9,641 nucleotides of DNA from JAENVU01 sp031430375 (lineage in GTDB: Bacteria > Actinomycetota > Acidimicrobiia > IMCC26256 > JAENVU01), in the NCBI GenBank assembly GCA_031430375.1, contig JANPBJ010000096.1, positions 1 to 9,641 on the forward strand, written 5' to 3'. The translations under genes and the position numbers were made by a program. Under the pieces are notes generated by a model. It made no database searches. It had not been told where the DNA came from and was given only the letters and a program-made list of their open reading frames with translations. Positions 1 to 5,585 of the stretch are shown one piece after another; position 1 is the stretch's first letter, and every line of letters begins with the position of its first letter.

Positions 1-201
1 CAAGAAGCTGAGGGCCGTCTCGAACGCCGGCGGGTCACGCGCCTGCGCGACGAACTGCGATCCATCGTGACCGCACGCTTGGAGGATCAGGCTGCGCTCG
101 CTTGTAGCGGGGATCGATTCGAAGCATTGCTGGATGCCGTGAGTCGTCGTGAGCTCGATCCCCACACCGCCGCCGCCGAGTTGGTGGCCTCCGGGTCGTA
201 G
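1..201 (+). CDS. meaB: MeaB/ArgK-family GTPase, C-terminal end only (partial at left edge)
   Basis: Frame 1 is open from the window edge to a TAG at 199-201 and gives the last 66 residues of a protein. They form a charged helix (RLERRRVTRLRDELR) followed by a second helix and a terminal segment with the pattern RRELDPHTAAAELVASGS. An L/R-rich helical tail ending in 'x-E/R-LDP-x-TAA-x-x-L' is typical of the C-terminus of MeaB/ArgK GTPases, the G-proteins that chaperone adenosylcobalamin-dependent methylmalonyl-CoA mutase; the GTPase domain would lie left of the window. It runs straight into the enoyl-CoA hydratase gene with a 1-nt overlap (TAGTG), so the two are probably co-transcribed. The call rests on the tail alone. 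Another helical-tailed protein cannot be excluded. Confidence 0.6.
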   Translation, partial: QEAEGRLERRRVTRLRDELRSIVTARLEDQAALACSGDRFEALLDAVSRRELDPHTAAAELVASGS

Positions 202-992
202 TGTCGGTCCGCATGGCTGACGAACTGGTCCTGCTCGAAACTCATCCCGGTGGCGTGGTGGCGCTGCGGCTCAACCGGCCTCCGATGAACCCGCTCTCGC
301 AAGCGTTGCTGACCGCAATCGGCGACGCCGCGGAAACGCTGAACGGCGATCCGGCGGTGAAGGCGGTGGTGGTGCTCGGCAGCGAAAAAGCGCTTGCGGC
401 GGGGGCCGACATCAAGGAGTTCGGGGATCAGGAAGCCGCCCGTACCATCGGCGTCACCTTTCGCCGGGCATTCGACGGCTTGGCTGCGATCCCGCGGCCG
501 GTGATCGCGGGGATTCGTGGATTCGCGCTGGGCGGCGGGATGGAACTTGCGCTCGCCTGTGATGTGCGGGTCGCGGCGGACACTGCCCGTTTCGGTCAGC
601 CGGAGATCCTGCTCGGTATCATTCCCGGCGCAGGGGGAACGCAACGGCTACCGCGCCTGATCGGTCCCGCCCGCGCCAAAGAGTTGGTCTGGAGTGGGCG
701 GATGGTGAAGGCCGATGAGGCGCTCGCGATCGGTCTCGTTGATCGAGTGGTTCCGGCGGCCGACGTGGAGGGGGCCGCGCTCGCGTGGGCAACGGAGTTG
801 GCGGCCGGAGCCGTGATTGCAATGGGTCTGGCGAAGCGTGCCATCGATGACGGTCTGGACGGCTCGCTCGATCGCGGGCTCGACGTAGAGGCCGCCGCGT
901 TTGTGGAGGTCTTTGGCACTGAAGACGCGCAGATTGGTGTGGCAAGTTTTCTCGAACACGGTCCGGGCAAGGCCACGTTCTCCGGCGCGTAA
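201..992 (+). CDS. Enoyl-CoA hydratase/isomerase (crotonase) family protein
   Basis: A 263-residue protein of usual crotonase length. It should hydrate trans-2-enoyl-CoA to 3-hydroxyacyl-CoA in cytosolic fatty-acid or amino-acid degradation. The CoA-binding/oxyanion-hole segment AAGADIKEF lies at about 66-74, and the second oxyanion segment FALGGGMELALACD at 108-121. Both catalytic glutamates of classical hydratases are present: Glu115 in GGGMEL and Glu135 in QPEILLGIIPGAGGTQRLPR. This favours true hydratase activity over a degenerate paralogue, but the chain-length preference cannot be read. The GTG start at 201 overlaps the upstream TAG by one base. ATG at 213 (MADELVLLE) matches family N-termini equally well and may be the real start. 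It follows the meaB-like gene as an operon and converges with the SRPBCC gene, leaving only 7 bp between stop codons. Confidence 0.93.
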   Translation: MSVRMADELVLLETHPGGVVALRLNRPPMNPLSQALLTAIGDAAETLNGDPAVKAVVVLGSEKALAAGADIKEFGDQEAARTIGVTFRRAFDGLAAIPRPVIAGIRGFALGGGMELALACDVRVAADTARFGQPEILLGIIPGAGGTQRLPRLIGPARAKELVWSGRMVKADEALAIGLVDRVVPAADVEGAALAWATELAAGAVIAMGLAKRAIDDGLDGSLDRGLDVEAAAFVEVFGTEDAQIGVASFLEHGPGKATFSGA

Positions 993-999
993 CCGCTGG

Positions 1000-1440
1000 T
1001 CAGGTGGCGCGCTCGGCGAGCACCCGTAGTCGGGACAAGTTGGCAGCCCAGATCCGCACCAAGACCGGACGGCTCAACCGTTCCCCGATGCCGCCGCCCA
1101 CACGGGCGGGAAAGACCAGATCTTCGGTCCAACAGAACTCCGTGAGACCGCTCCCCGCCGGGCGCAGGGTGAATCGGCCGCGGCCCGTGACGATGCCGCG
1201 ATGTTCGATGCCCATGACGGTGCCGGATTCCCATTCGGTGATTCGCATCGTGTCGACGGTTGAGAGCGGGCCGACGCGGGTGAGGCAATCGAACTCGGTG
1301 CCCACGCCGGAGCGTTGATTGGTGCGGAACGTGATGGACTCGGCGTCGGCCATCCACTCGGTATGGCTTTCGATGTTCTCGATGGTGCGCCACACAGAGG
1401 CGGTTGGCACGCCGATGGTGGTGCAGAGGTGAATGTGCAT
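1000..1440 (-). CDS. SRPBCC (START-like/polyketide cyclase) family protein
   Basis: A 146-residue protein with the shape of a stand-alone SRPBCC domain. It has an N-terminal beta strand (MHIHLCTTIGVP), a helix beginning ASVWRTIENIESHTEWM with the usual 'vW..i.d...y..W' spacing, and then alternating strands (GTEFDCLTRVG, DTMRITEWESG, GRGRFTLRPAGSGLTEFCWTEDL). It ends in a long helix (LVRIWAANLSRLRVLAERA) that would close the ligand cavity. No catalytic residues are diagnostic and the ligand is unknown. The ATG at 1440 overlaps the TAA of galT (TAATG), so it is very likely translated by coupling after galT. Whether it works with GalT is unknown. No signal peptide or membrane segment is seen. 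Confidence 0.8.
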   Translation of the reverse strand: MHIHLCTTIGVPTASVWRTIENIESHTEWMADAESITFRTNQRSGVGTEFDCLTRVGPLSTVDTMRITEWESGTVMGIEHRGIVTGRGRFTLRPAGSGLTEFCWTEDLVFPARVGGGIGERLSRPVLVRIWAANLSRLRVLAERAT

Positions 1441-2414
1441 TAGTGGCTGCTCACCCGCCGCCGCTCGTCAGCTGCGCGCAGGAGGGCCGCACCGTGGACC
1501 GGCACGACCGCGTTGGCGAACACTCCGGTGCCGAGTTCGAAGCCGGCGATCACGCCGGTGCGCGGGATGACCTCGAGGTGCCAATGCATCTCGAGGGTGG
1601 GCACGTTCGGCGGCGCAGTGTGGAGCACCACGTTGTAGGGCACGGGACCGAGCGCCGAGACCATCTGGCGCAGCGCGGCCCCGAGGGCATCGGCGACGAC
1701 GCGCACCTCGGCGTCGGTCGCCTCGTCGAAGCGAGCCCGGGTGGATCGATGCGCGACCCGCATGAGGTACGACGACCAGGACGCGGGCGGACACCACGCC
1801 ATCGCGGGGCCGTCGACCACCACGAGCTCGCGGCGGCGGGCGTCGGCCATTTCGCGGGCCACGAGATCAGTGGTGTACCGAGTGGTCATGGCGGTGACGG
1901 CGTTTGTGGCGGTGTCGGGCGCGACGACCTGCGCATGAGGATGTTCGATCGAGGCGCCGGCGCCGCGGCCGTGGTTGATGAATGCCGATACGTACGCCGC
2001 TCCGTCTGCCAGGAGCGTTCGCGAACGGTCTCGTACCGCGGTGAGGGCCTCGGCGGCGTGATCGGGTGTCAGCCGGGCGAAGTCGGCATCGTGGTCGGGG
2101 GAGAGGATCACGACCTCGTGCGCGCCGGTAGCGTCGTCCGGGTTGGCAGTGCCGGTAGGGGCGACGGCTGTCTCGCCGACGATGGGGTACAGGTTGGGAA
2201 CGACCCGAACCTGCCAGCCGGGGGTGTCGGGCGCGCCATCACCTGTGCGGTAGGTCTCCGGCGGGGTTCGGTCCTCATGGCCGAGGCAGAACGGACAGGT
2301 ATCCGGACCGGTACGGGAAGGCGAGCCGGTCTGAGCGGTGTAGGGGCGGGATGCCCGTTCGGCGGCGATGATCACGGTTCGGTCAAGGATCGGATCGTGG
2401 CGGTACTCGGGCAC
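1440..2414 (-). CDS. galT: Galactose-1-phosphate uridylyltransferase-like protein (HIT superfamily)
   Basis: A 324-residue protein from the GTG at 2414. It begins PEYRHDPILDRTVIIAAERASRP, the usual GalT opening. CPFC (Cys40, Cys43) and the His of GAHEVVI (about 99) fit the zinc site. RVVPNLYP lies at 70-77. The active-site motif HPHAQ lies at 158-162, where the second His is the nucleotidylated nucleophile in the family. HWHLEVIPR near 277-285 is the C-terminal HIT-like half. GalT exchanges UMP between UDP-glucose and galactose-1-phosphate in the Leloir pathway; the related ADP-glucose phosphorylase is an alternative. The frame stays open upstream to 2609, but that stretch is antisense to the LpdA-like gene and not GalT-like. 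TAGCCT exactly 7 nt before the GTG at 2414 supports this start. The stop overlaps the ATG of the SRPBCC gene. No galK or galE is in the window. Confidence 0.87.
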   Translation of the reverse strand: MPEYRHDPILDRTVIIAAERASRPYTAQTGSPSRTGPDTCPFCLGHEDRTPPETYRTGDGAPDTPGWQVRVVPNLYPIVGETAVAPTGTANPDDATGAHEVVILSPDHDADFARLTPDHAAEALTAVRDRSRTLLADGAAYVSAFINHGRGAGASIEHPHAQVVAPDTATNAVTAMTTRYTTDLVAREMADARRRELVVVDGPAMAWCPPASWSSYLMRVAHRSTRARFDEATDAEVRVVADALGAALRQMVSALGPVPYNVVLHTAPPNVPTLEMHWHLEVIPRTGVIAGFELGTGVFANAVVPVHGAALLRAADERRRVSSH

Positions 2415-2421
2415 GTCGCGC

Positions 2422-2427
2422 AGGCTA
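2422..2427 (-). promoter_or_regulatory. Putative -10 box of galT (leaderless)
   Basis: TAGCCT on the minus strand is followed by 7 nt and then the GTG at 2414, so transcription would begin at the start codon. No Shine-Dalgarno sequence is visible in front of that GTG. The assignment is by pattern only. Confidence 0.5.
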
Positions 2428-2435
2428 GGTCCCGG

Positions 2436-2441
2436 TACGGT
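2436..2441 (+). promoter_or_regulatory. Putative -10 box of the LpdA-like gene (leaderless)
   Basis: TACGGT is followed by 7 nt and then the GTG at 2449, the same geometry as galT on the other strand. It lies 9 bp from the galT -10 box, so the two polymerases would have overlapping footprints. It also argues for GTG 2449 over the in-frame GTG 2440 that it overlaps. Confidence 0.45.
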
Positions 2442-2448
2442 GAGCGCT

Positions 2449-3807
2449 GTGACACGACGGTTGGTGATTCTGGGTGGTGGACCCGCAGGAAACACCGCGG
2501 CCACCGTGGCCGCGACCCTGGGCGCGGGGGTCACGCTCATCGAGCGAGACGTGATCGGCGGCGCCGCGCATTTGCTCGACTGCGTCCCCTCGAAGGCAAT
2601 GATCGCCACGGGCGCCGAGCTCGCGAGTCTGCGCCGCGCTCACACGATGGGACTGAAGGCCGCCGGCGAACTCGACGTTGCGGCCGTGCGCGAACGGCTT
2701 GGCGGGATTGAAGAGCGGCTCCGTCGATCGGTCAATGATCTGTTGGTGTCTCAGGGTGTTCGCATCATCGCGGGCACCGGGCGATTCACCGACGCGCACA
2801 CGGTGGCGGTCACCACCGAATCCGGGATCGAGCAGATCACGGGCGACGTTTTCCTGATCGCGACCGGGTCCCGTCCCCGTATTCCGGAGTGGGCGCCCGT
2901 CGACGGCGACCGCGTGCTGACGACGCGTGATGCCTACCCGCCGCCCGAGATTCCGACGCATCTTTGTGTGATCGGGTCCGGTGTGACCGGTGTGGAGTTC
3001 ACGCACATGTTCTCCGCGCTTGGGAGCGACGTGTCGTTGGTGGTATCACGCCAACAGGTGTTGCCGCAGAAGGACCCGGAGGTTGCCGCGGTGCTCGAAG
3101 CGGAGTTTCTCTCGCGTGGGGTGCATCTGTTGAAGGGGGCGCGTGCGGAAGCGCTGACGCGCACCGATGATGCCGTCCACGTGCAGTGCAACGACGGCCG
3201 CCACGTTGATGCGAGTCATGTGGTGCTCGCGATCGGGTCGATTCCGAATACCGACGACCTGGGACTCGACGCCGCCGGGATCGCCACCGACGATGGCGGG
3301 TACATCACCATCAACCACAACTGCATCACCTCGGCGGCGCACATCTACGCGGCGGGTGACGTGTCGGGCAAGCTTCCCCTCTCTTCCGTTGCCGCGATGC
3401 AGGGCCGCAAGATCGCCGAGCATCTGATGGGGTTACACGCGCTCGAGCATCGTCACCTGGACTACGAGAAGGCCGCCTCCGCGATCTTCACCGAGCCCGA
3501 GGTGGCCGATGTGGGGCTGGCCGAGGCCGAAGCATTCGCGTCGGGCCGCAAGATCCGGGTGACCAAGGTGCCGTTTGCGACCAACGCTCAAGCGTTGATC
3601 AAGGGGGACCCGCGAGGGTTTGTGAAGATCATCTCGGATCCGGCCACGGGCGTCGTGCTCGGTGGTTCGATCGTGGGGCGGAGCGCCGCGGAGCTGATCT
3701 CGGTCATTGCGGTCGCAGTAACGAACGATCTCCGAGTGGTCGACATCGTCGACTCGCTGCTCGTCCACCCGTCGATGGCGGAATCGCTCGCGGAGGCCAG
3801 CAGTTAG
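2449..3807 (+). CDS. LpdA-like FAD-dependent NAD(P)H oxidoreductase (probable quinone reductase)
   Basis: A 452-residue two-dinucleotide-binding flavoprotein. The FAD loop LVILGGGPAG is at residues 5-14, the NAD(P) loop VIGSGVTGVEF at 174-184, the second FAD motif IYAAGD at 299-304, and a dimerisation domain from about 340. It opens like mycobacterial LpdA (Rv3303c; MVTRIVILGGGPAG). The redox-disulfide segment reads GGAAHLLDCVPSK, so the first Cys of the lipoamide-dehydrogenase CxxxxC is Ala40 and only Cys45 remains, as in LpdA. It therefore should not cycle a disulfide as a dihydrolipoyl dehydrogenase does, and a quinone-reductase role is more likely. Unlike LpdA as I recall it, the C-terminal HPSMAE keeps His440 and Glu445. 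The start was chosen from the TACGGT-N7-GTG spacing; GTG 2440 would add three residues. No acyltransferase subunits lie nearby. It diverges from galT. Confidence 0.85.
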   Translation: MTRRLVILGGGPAGNTAATVAATLGAGVTLIERDVIGGAAHLLDCVPSKAMIATGAELASLRRAHTMGLKAAGELDVAAVRERLGGIEERLRRSVNDLLVSQGVRIIAGTGRFTDAHTVAVTTESGIEQITGDVFLIATGSRPRIPEWAPVDGDRVLTTRDAYPPPEIPTHLCVIGSGVTGVEFTHMFSALGSDVSLVVSRQQVLPQKDPEVAAVLEAEFLSRGVHLLKGARAEALTRTDDAVHVQCNDGRHVDASHVVLAIGSIPNTDDLGLDAAGIATDDGGYITINHNCITSAAHIYAAGDVSGKLPLSSVAAMQGRKIAEHLMGLHALEHRHLDYEKAASAIFTEPEVADVGLAEAEAFASGRKIRVTKVPFATNAQALIKGDPRGFVKIISDPATGVVLGGSIVGRSAAELISVIAVAVTNDLRVVDIVDSLLVHPSMAESLAEASS

Positions 3808-3840
3808 CTGCGGTCGGATGCGTCCACGTGCGCGTCTCGC

Positions 3841-3861
3841 GCGGCCGGTCGGACCGGCCGC
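3841..3861. terminator. Perfect GC inverted repeat downstream of the LpdA-like gene
   Basis: GCGGCCGGTC and its exact complement GACCGGCCGC are separated by one base, giving a 9-bp stem with a 3-nt loop. It lies 34 bp after the LpdA-like stop, and the next gene (ABM) points towards it. No T-run follows on either strand, so it is a candidate factor-assisted or T-less terminator working in both directions. Confidence 0.5.
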
Positions 3862-3887
3862 CCGAACCGCCGGCGAGCCACTATGTG

Positions 3888-3915
3888 TCGGATGTGATTA
3901 CCGAACGGCTGGGTG
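3888..3915 (+). repeat. Dispersed 28-bp repeat, copy 1
   Basis: Starts TCGGATGTGATT and ends CTGGGTG. By eye it matches copy 3 at 21 of 28 ungapped positions. It lies in the gap between the LpdA-like and ABM genes. Confidence 0.5.
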
Positions 3916-3939
3916 GGTGGTGGTCGCACCCCGGAGCGC

Positions 3940-3978
3940 TTGTCGAGTTATCCGCGCTGAACGCAGCTAAGTCGACAA
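3940..3978. other. Two-tier hairpin in the intergenic region
   Basis: TTGTCGA (3940-3946) and TCGACAA (3972-3978) are exact complements. Between them GCTG (3956-3959) and CAGC (3964-3967) form an inner stem around AACG. This is a possible structured RNA or operator. No protein or T-tract is associated with it. Confidence 0.35.
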
Positions 3979-3997
3979 ACGGTCGCAGGTTTTGAGT

Positions 3998-4026
3998 TCA
4001 GGTGTATTGCCGCCCCCTTTGTGTGC
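3998..4026 (+). repeat. Dispersed repeat, copy 2 (diverged)
   Basis: Reads TCAGGTGTATTGCCGCCCCC and then a TTTGTGTG tail. It aligns with copy 5 (TCAGATGTCATTGCCGCGCC) after one single-base gap. It lies just beyond the 3' end of the ABM gene. Confidence 0.4.
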
Positions 4027-4043
4027 GCTTCGGTCGCGAAGCG
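4026..4043 (-). terminator. Hairpin 15 bp past the ABM gene stop
   Basis: CGCTTCG and CGAAGCG form a perfect 7-bp stem around GTCG, starting 15 bp beyond the ABM stop on the minus strand. The run that follows is G-rich rather than T-rich, so terminator function is inferred from position and stem only. Confidence 0.4.
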
Positions 4044-4058
4044 AACGGCTTCGCCCGA

Positions 4059-4346
4059 TCAGGTCAACGAGATGGTGTCAGCGATCCGGTGCTGTTCAAC
4101 CGTCGCGCTGAGCACGGCGGCCTGCTGGTCGTCGCTGGGCCCTGATCCGCGGAACGCTTCGGCAGCCTCCGCCGAGGTCCATCGCTCGAAGATGTTGATT
4201 CTCCCCGGCTCGACCGGGTCGGCGGATAGGTGGAAGTCGAGGCAGCCGTCTGCGGCGCGGGCTAACCGAGCAAACTCGACGCAGCCGGCAAGGTATGTCG
4301 CGCGGTCAGCGGGTTCAACGATGAGGTGTCCACTCACGATGATCAC
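4059..4346 (-). CDS. Antibiotic biosynthesis monooxygenase (ABM)-domain protein, YgiN-like
   Basis: A 95-residue protein with the ferredoxin-like ABM fold pattern. The first strand is MIIVSGHLIVEP. A helix follows with DRATYLAGCVEFARLARAADGCLDFHLSAD, in which 'GCLDFHL' is the hallmark second strand. Then come INIFERWTSAEAAEAF, the usual 'E.W.s..a...H' region, and a C-terminal helix and strand. Relatives are quinol monooxygenases or heme-degrading and detoxifying enzymes. The typical His after the EAF helix is not evident here (EAFRGSG), so activity is uncertain. The length is normal for a single domain, which dimerises in this family. The start is GTG at 4346. TAGGAT lies 6 nt upstream, so it may be leaderless; AGGA inside that box could instead act as a ribosome site. 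The gene stands alone. Confidence 0.8.
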   Translation of the reverse strand: MIIVSGHLIVEPADRATYLAGCVEFARLARAADGCLDFHLSADPVEPGRINIFERWTSAEAAEAFRGSGPSDDQQAAVLSATVEQHRIADTISLT

Positions 4347-4352
4347 CCCCCG

Positions 4353-4358
4353 ATCCTA
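4353..4358 (-). promoter_or_regulatory. Putative -10 box (or AGGA ribosome site) of the ABM gene
   Basis: TAGGAT on the minus strand is followed by 6 nt and the GTG at 4346. The spacing is near that of the other leaderless starts in this window. The embedded AGGA is also at normal Shine-Dalgarno distance, so the two readings cannot be separated. Confidence 0.4.
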
Positions 4359-4406
4359 GAATCCGACGCTGAAGGACCGTCCCGCCCTGCCAATCGGGAT
4401 CGTGAT

Positions 4407-4434
4407 TCGGATGACATTCCCGCGCCCCTGGGTG
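4407..4434 (+). repeat. Dispersed 28-bp repeat, copy 3 (reference copy)
   Basis: Left half TCGGATGACATT, middle CCGCGCCC, right end CTGGGTG. The adjoining TGTCAT (4435-4440) complements ATGACA (4411-4416), giving this copy a 6-bp inverted repeat with an 18-nt loop. It lies upstream of the DUF6869-like gene. Confidence 0.55.
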
Positions 4435-4478
4435 TGTCATGCCTTGTAGACCGCGCACCGAATCTGTTCATTGTGCGC

Positions 4479-4500
4479 ATCTCCCTCCACCGAGGGGGAT
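4479..4500. other. Strong 9-bp hairpin, possible terminator
   Basis: ATCTCCCTC pairs with GAGGGGGAT around CACC with a single G-T wobble. It lies in the non-coding gap between the divergent ABM and DUF6869-like genes, where a terminator is not obviously needed. No T-run follows. Confidence 0.4.
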
Positions 4501-4599
4501 CCGAACAATGGACAGCGCAAGCGCCGCTTCCACCCGTGTCCTGAGCGAACGCCTGGGTGGTCGTCACACCCATCGCCGTGACTCCAGCCGCCGATCTCG

Positions 4600-4627
4600 T
4601 CGGATGTCATGACCGCGCCCTTGTGTC
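4600..4627 (+). repeat. Dispersed 28-bp repeat, copy 4
   Basis: TCGGATGTCATGACCGCGCC followed by CTTGTGTC. It matches copy 3 at 22 of 28 and copy 5 at 23 of 28 positions by eye. It ends two bases before the ATG at 4629, immediately in front of the DUF6869-like gene. Confidence 0.55.
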
Positions 4628-4628
4628 A

Positions 4629-5066
4629 ATGGCCATGTTGAAGTCTCCGGTGGTGGCCACGAGGAGCGGCAACACTCTTGACGTGACTCCCTACGAGTAC
4701 TCCGGGCCACCGCTCAACACCTCGACCGCTGCCTCGGGCCGACGCCGGATGCTCGGCGAGGAACAGCGGGGCACCCTCCACGCCTGGGAGTTGTATGCGG
4801 CACCGCAATGGACATATGTACCGGAGGAGCGCCTCTGGGCGGACTTACGCGACGCGCTGCAGACGGATCTCTCCGAAGGTGAGATCGGAATGCTTGCGAC
4901 CGACACGATCGAGCCGCTTGTCGATCTGTACTGGCCCCAGGCGTTGGACGAACTTTGTGCGCTCGCCGACAACGACGCTCGGGTACGCGCTGCGATCGGG
5001 GCCTGTTGGTTCGCCAACGCTGTGCCGGACGACATTCTTGCGCGTCTCGATCGTTACAAGGACTAG
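4629..5066 (+). CDS. Small hypothetical protein resembling DUF6869
   Basis: A 145-residue cytosolic-looking protein with no signal peptide or membrane helix. The C-terminal half has the look of DUF6869. A tryptophan-rich start (HAWELYAAPQWTYVPEERLWADLRDAL) is followed by LATDTIEPLVDLYWPQALDELCALADNDARVRAAIGACWFANAVPDDILARLDRY, where 'EPL.+.yw...lde+..lA..D.rvR.A+...W....p+di..R' fits that family as I know it. No function is established for it. The first 40 or so residues are not recognisable. The start is uncertain: the frame is open from GTG 4557, with further candidates at ATG 4629, GTG 4683 and ATG 4749. I use 4629 because repeat copy 4 occupies the sequence just upstream. No good ribosome site or -10 box settles it. 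Direct repeats flank the gene at 4600 and 5070. Confidence 0.55.
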   Translation: MAMLKSPVVATRSGNTLDVTPYEYSGPPLNTSTAASGRRRMLGEEQRGTLHAWELYAAPQWTYVPEERLWADLRDALQTDLSEGEIGMLATDTIEPLVDLYWPQALDELCALADNDARVRAAIGACWFANAVPDDILARLDRYKD

Positions 5067-5069
5067 CGC

Positions 5070-5097
5070 TCAGATGTCATTGCCGCGCCCTGGGGTC
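5070..5097 (+). repeat. Dispersed 28-bp repeat, copy 5
   Basis: TCAGATGTCATTGCCGCGCC followed by CTGGGGTC. It matches copy 3 at 22 of 28 ungapped positions. It begins four bases after the stop of the DUF6869-like gene. Confidence 0.55.
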
Positions 5098-5163
5098 CTG
5101 CCATGGGAACGCGATCGGTGAGGGCCGAGAGCCGCCGGGCCCAGGTGTCGCGAAATCGCTGCG

Positions 5164-5181
5164 ACGCGCCCGCGGGCGCGT
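5164..5181. repeat. Perfect 18-bp palindrome
   Basis: ACGCGCCCG followed directly by its exact complement CGGGCGCGT. With no loop it suits a dimeric protein-binding site better than an RNA hairpin. Immediately downstream GTGT-TTG-ACAC (5190-5200) is a small second dyad. No regulated gene is apparent. Confidence 0.45.
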
Positions 5182-5300
5182 GATTGCCAGTGTTTGACAC
5201 GTTCCGCGGAGCGCTTTGGGGCCGAGGTGCTCGCAGTGTCGGTTGGAACGGTTCACGCGTCCGGTCGGACCATCCGCCGGAACGGCCGAGGCACGTCGCC

Positions 5301-5328
5301 TCGGGTGTGATTGCGCACACCCTGGGTG
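5301..5328 (+). repeat. Dispersed 28-bp repeat, copy 6, with internal hairpin
   Basis: Starts TCGGGTGTGATT and ends CCCTGGGTG. It matches copy 1 at 20 of 28 and copy 3 at 19 of 28. Here the interior is self-complementary: GGGTGTG (5303-5309) pairs with CACACCC (5316-5322) around a 6-nt loop. Confidence 0.45.
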
Positions 5329-5408
5329 CTCCGACGGGTGTTCCTGCCGCCCGAATGCCACCCGACCGCACGCTCGCAAACACGAGCCACCACCGTGACC
5401 ACGACCAG

Positions 5409-5440
5409 TGACATTCCTCGATAGTGGCCCTGGTTGTGTG
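5409..5440 (+). repeat. Possible dispersed repeat, copy 7 (with insertion)
   Basis: GTGACATTCC resembles the ATGACATTCC of copy 3, and CCCTGGTTGTGT resembles its CCCTGGGTGTGT, with about five extra bases between. This is the weakest member. Confidence 0.3.
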
Positions 5441-5519
5441 CAGGGACGGCGCTTCGTGGAGCGCTCCGTGGTCCAGGAAACAAAGACCCACCACCCAAGG
5501 GCAAGGTCGTGTCCTGCAC
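5438..5519. other. Possible multi-stem RNA fold
   Basis: Outer arms GTGCAGG (5438-5444) and CCTGCAC (5513-5519) enclose two hairpins. The first is GCGCT-type pairing at about 5446-5469 with loop TCGTGG; the second is GGTC (5470-5473) with GACC (5485-5488). It was found by eye and chance pairing in GC-rich DNA is possible. Confidence 0.25.
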
Positions 5520-5567
5520 GTAGCCGAAGCGGCGAGAACGGGCGTCTGTCGTCGTCGACGCGATGGG

Positions 5568-5585
5568 CTGAGATCGGGATCTCAG
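5568..5585 (-). terminator. Hairpin overlapping the phzF stop codon
   Basis: CTGAGATC and GATCTCAG are exact complements separated by GG. The TGA of the phzF gene sits inside the stem. There is no downstream T-run on the minus strand. It marks the likely end of that transcript. Confidence 0.4.

Larger units (their letters stand above)
5067..5581. other. 515-bp gene-free region with repeats and hairpins
   Basis: Open frames exist on both strands here, but their products are arginine/proline/serine-rich with no family resemblance, so I call none. The stretch holds repeat copies 5, 6 and 7, an 18-bp perfect palindrome at 5164-5181, a possible multi-stem fold at 5438-5519, and a hairpin over the phzF stop. 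A TTGACA at 5194-5199 has no matching -10 box. Confidence 0.5.

Noticed and set aside
596..1393. Minus-strand open frame across the enoyl-CoA hydratase and SRPBCC region
   Set aside because: It overlaps two recognisable genes and is Arg/Pro/Ser-rich without family resemblance.
1404..2711. Long plus-strand open frame (435 codons) opposite galT
   Set aside because: It is antisense to a gene with clear GalT motifs, and its product is Arg/Gly/His-rich with no domain. It is a GC-rich shadow frame.
3930..4026. tRNA-like reading of the hairpin-rich segment after the LpdA-like gene
   Set aside because: No acceptor-stem pairing, anticodon arm or GTTCNANNC T-loop could be assembled.
4326..4573. Short frames on both strands between the ABM and DUF6869-like genes
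   Set aside because: Low-quality composition, and they overlap a hairpin and a repeat copy; no homology recognised.
5194..5222. TTGACA as a sigma-70 -35 box
   Set aside because: At 17 bp spacing the -10 position reads TGGGGC, and no gene follows.
3888..5440. Repeat family as a CRISPR array or integron attC sites
   Set aside because: Spacing is irregular (about 105-470 bp), copies are diverged, a gene lies between two of them, and no cas genes, integrase or attC core motifs are seen.
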